Both the position numbers and the translations under genes were made by a program. Positions 13,819-15,532 of a stretch of 15,532 nucleotides of DNA are shown here, one piece after another (position 1 is the stretch's first letter; each line of letters starts with the position of its first letter). The notes below the pieces were generated by a model that was given only the letters and a program-made list of their open reading frames with translations, was not told where the DNA came from and made no database searches. Origin of the DNA: an uncultured Caulobacter sp. (lineage in GTDB: Bacteria > Pseudomonadota > Alphaproteobacteria > Caulobacterales > Caulobacteraceae); contig CALKHU010000192.1 of assembly GCA_937991555.1 (NCBI GenBank), positions 1-15,532 on the forward strand, in the 5' to 3' direction.

Positions 13819-13837
13819 CCATCCCTGCCGGCGACGG

Positions 13838-14608
13838 CTACTGGACCGTATAGTTCAGCGCCAGGCGGCCGCCGTCGGGGTAGAGGGTCTGGCCGGTCAT
13901 GTAGCTGCTGTCGTCGCTGGCCAGGAACACGGCCACGCGGCCGATCTCCTCCGGTTCGCCGATGCGCCCGAGCGGGGTGCGGGCCAGGACGCCCCTTTTC
14001 GCCGCCTCGTCCTTGAACACGCCCTTCAGGATCTCGGTGGCGATGGTGCCCGGGCCGATGGCGTTCACGCGGACGCCGTGCCCGGCCAGCCCCAGCGCCA
14101 TGGTCTTGGTCAGCTGGTTGATGGCGCCCTTGCTGGTCACGTAGGGGACCTGGCCCGGGATCGCGAGCACGGCGTTGACCGAGCTCATGTTGATGATCGA
14201 ACCCGGCTTGCCGGCGGCGACCAGCGCCTGGGCGACCGCCTGGCCGATCACGAACGCGGCGCGGACATTGACCGCCATGACGGCGTCGAAGTCCTCCAGC
14301 GTCGTGGTCAGGATGTCCCCCGGCTTCAGGATGCCGGCGTTGTTGACCAGGATGTCGATGACGCCCAGCGCTCCGGACGCCTGGGCCACGGCCGCGCGGG
14401 CCGCGTCCGCGTCGGCGACATCGCAGGCCAGGCCGATGGCGCGGCGGCCGGTCTCGGCGGCGATGGCGGTCGCGGCGTCGCGCACGCCATCGGCGTTGAC
14501 GTCGAGCAGGGCGACGTCCGCGCCCTCCTTCGCCAGCTCGCGCGCGCAGGCCAGGCCGATCCCGCCGGCCGCTCCGGTGACCAGCGCGATGCGCCCTTCC
14601 AGCTTCAT
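13838..14608 (-). CDS. SDR-family NAD(P)-dependent oxidoreductase
   Basis: This classical short-chain dehydrogenase/reductase has 256 residues from the ATG at 14608. Motifs are the nucleotide-binding TGAAGGIG (11-18), Asp36 after strand 2 (LLDVN), which suggests NAD(H) over NADP(H), the CDVAD around 62-66, NNAG (89-92), the catalytic S143 (NMSSV), Y156 and K160 (YVTSK), and the C-terminal YMTGQTLYPDGG. A GTG at 14611 would add one residue and give a GTGA overlap with the upstream gene; the ATG gives a TGATG junction. Either way translation is coupled to the VOC gene. No clear ribosome site exists, which fits coupling. The substrate is unknown; the context suggests an alcohol or ketone from amino-acid or aromatic breakdown. 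Confidence 0.93.
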   Translation of the reverse strand: MKLEGRIALVTGAAGGIGLACARELAKEGADVALLDVNADGVRDAATAIAAETGRRAIGLACDVADADAARAAVAQASGALGVIDILVNNAGILKPGDILTTTLEDFDAVMAVNVRAAFVIGQAVAQALVAAGKPGSIINMSSVNAVLAIPGQVPYVTSKGAINQLTKTMALGLAGHGVRVNAIGPGTIATEILKGVFKDEAAKRGVLARTPLGRIGEPEEIGRVAVFLASDDSSYMTGQTLYPDGGRLALNYTVQ

Positions 14609-15048
14609 CACCAGACGCCCGTGTTCGGCATCGAGGCCCAGGGCTCGGCGGGCGGCAGGTTGGGGCCCTTCTGGAGCAGCTCGATCGAGATGTTGTCCGG
14701 CGAGCGGACGAAGGCCATGTGCCCGTCGCGCGGCGGGCGGTTGATCGTGACGCCGCCGTCCATCAGCCGCTGGCAGACGGCGTAGATGTCATCGACCGCA
14801 TAGGCGAGGTGGCCGAAGTTGCGACCGCCCTGGTAGTCCTCGGTATCCCAGTTGTACGTCAGCTCCACGGTCGGGGCGCGCTTCTCGCGGGCCGCCTCGA
14901 CGTCTTCCGGCGCGGCCAGGAAGACCAGGGTGAAGCGGCCGCCCTCGTTGTCGTAGCGGGACACCTCGGCGAGGCCGAGCTTGTTCACGTAGAAGTCCAG
15001 CGAGGCGTCGAGGTCCTTCACCCGGACCATGGTGTGCAGGTAGCGCAT
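14608..15048 (-). CDS. VOC-family protein, glyoxalase I (lactoylglutathione lyase)-like
   Basis: The 146-residue protein matches the glyoxalase I family, which isomerises the hemithioacetal of methylglyoxal and glutathione. The four metal ligands expected from E. coli GloA are in place: H5 (MRYLHTM), E62 (TVELTYNW), H80 (FGHLAYAV) and E123 (ISIELLQ). Other family blocks are VRVKDLDASLDFYVNKLGL (8-26) and PPRDGHMAFVRSPDN (105-119). It has a 20-residue C-terminal Pro-rich extension compared with the E. coli core. The ATG at 15048 is chosen because AGGAG lies 7 bp before it and homology begins there, although the frame is open further upstream. It lies 50 bp after the kynureninase gene and overlaps the SDR start. 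Whether methylglyoxal is the true substrate is not certain. Confidence 0.88.
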   Translation of the reverse strand: MRYLHTMVRVKDLDASLDFYVNKLGLAEVSRYDNEGGRFTLVFLAAPEDVEAAREKRAPTVELTYNWDTEDYQGGRNFGHLAYAVDDIYAVCQRLMDGGVTINRPPRDGHMAFVRSPDNISIELLQKGPNLPPAEPWASMPNTGVW

Positions 15049-15098
15049 GTCGGAACTCCTCAGGTGACCTTGGCGCGGATCCGGAATTTCGGGTCGTC

Positions 15099-15532
15099 TT
15101 AGGCCCGCGTCTCGACGACTTCCACCAGCAGATCGGCCGCTCGGGCGACCTCGGCGAACGACAAAGGAAGCGCCGAGAAGCCGAAGCGCATGACGTCGGG
15201 CGCGCGGAAGTCGCCGACCACGCCGCGCGCCATCAAGGCCTGGACGATGGCGTAGGCGTCCGGATGGCGGAAGGCGACATGGCCGCCGCGCCGGTCCGGC
15301 TCGGCCGAGCTGGCGAGCTCGAGTCCGCCTCCGGCGCGCTCGAGGAACAGGGCGACCAGCGCCCGCGTCTTGGCCGCGATCGCGGCGGCGCCGGCCTCGG
15401 CGACGACGGCCGCGCCGCACTCCAGCGCCGTCAGGCTGAGGATCGGCGGGGTGCCGCAGGCGAAGCGGTCGATTCCCGCGGCCGGACTGTAGGTGTCTGC
15501 GAAGGCGAACGGCGCGGCGTGTCCCATCCAGC
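15099..15532 (-). CDS. kynU: Kynureninase, C-terminal part (5' end cut by the window edge)
   Basis: About 143 residues are visible, ending at TAA 15101-15099. They match the C-terminal domain of kynureninase, a PLP enzyme that cleaves kynurenine to anthranilate and alanine: WMGHAAPFAFADTYSPAAGIDRFACGTPPILSLTALECG near the edge, then RGGHVAFRHPDAYAIVQALMARGVVGDFRAPDVMRFGFSALPLSF. The PLP-binding lysine lies in the missing upstream part. The gene is followed in the same direction by the VOC and SDR genes, suggesting one catabolic operon. I am confident of the family; the part outside the window could not be checked. Confidence 0.93.
   Translation of the reverse strand, partial: WMGHAAPFAFADTYSPAAGIDRFACGTPPILSLTALECGAAVVAEAGAAAIAAKTRALVALFLERAGGGLELASSAEPDRRGGHVAFRHPDAYAIVQALMARGVVGDFRAPDVMRFGFSALPLSFAEVARAADLLVEVVETRA

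Overview
This 15.5 kb window is high-GC chromosomal DNA that looks like a member of the Caulobacterales (Alphaproteobacteria), probably near Caulobacter or Phenylobacterium. The strongest pointer is a PopZ polar-organizer gene with its typical N-terminal helix and acidic/proline-rich linker, lying between valS and a tolC-type gene. A CtrA-like TTAG-N7-TTAAC box and a perfect FNR/FixK box agree with this. The genus is inferred from gene content, not from an alignment.

Left part (1-3785): the 3' end of a YHS-domain protein is followed after 10 bp by a four-helix DoxX-like membrane protein, both on the + strand. They converge, with a 4-bp overlap, on an unrecognised 103-aa gene that lies just downstream of valine-tRNA ligase (valS) on the - strand.

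Central-left part (3786-6874, all - strand): popZ, a TolC-type outer-membrane efflux protein, a small protein of the protein-L-isoaspartate methyltransferase family whose SAM-binding glycine motif has been lost, and tRNA-Cys(GCA). Hairpins lie between popZ and valS.

Central part (6875-9011, + strand): an APH-fold phosphotransferase of the acyl-CoA-dehydrogenase-associated type, then a strong intrinsic terminator preceded by a CtrA-like box (a possible small RNA unit), tRNA-Asn(GTT), and an Ogt-type methylated-DNA repair methyltransferase.

Right part (9012-15532): the most distinctive feature is a 1298-aa type V (autotransporter) surface protein with about 12 degenerate 'TNxG' passenger repeats, a His/Gly/Glu-rich insert and a C-terminal beta barrel. 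Its leader carries a perfect FNR/FixK box and a second perfect 7-bp dyad, so expression is probably tied to oxygen or redox state and to a second regulator. It converges on a small AT-richer MarR-like regulator that has a perfect dyad in its own promoter region. Beyond that is a - strand operon of kynureninase (cut by the window edge), a glyoxalase-I-like VOC protein and an SDR dehydrogenase, suggesting tryptophan/kynurenine breakdown or a linked aldehyde or ketone detoxification.

I see no mobile elements, CRISPR arrays or phage genes. The most novel material is regulatory (the autotransporter leader and the orphan CtrA box/terminator unit) and the degenerate methyltransferase.
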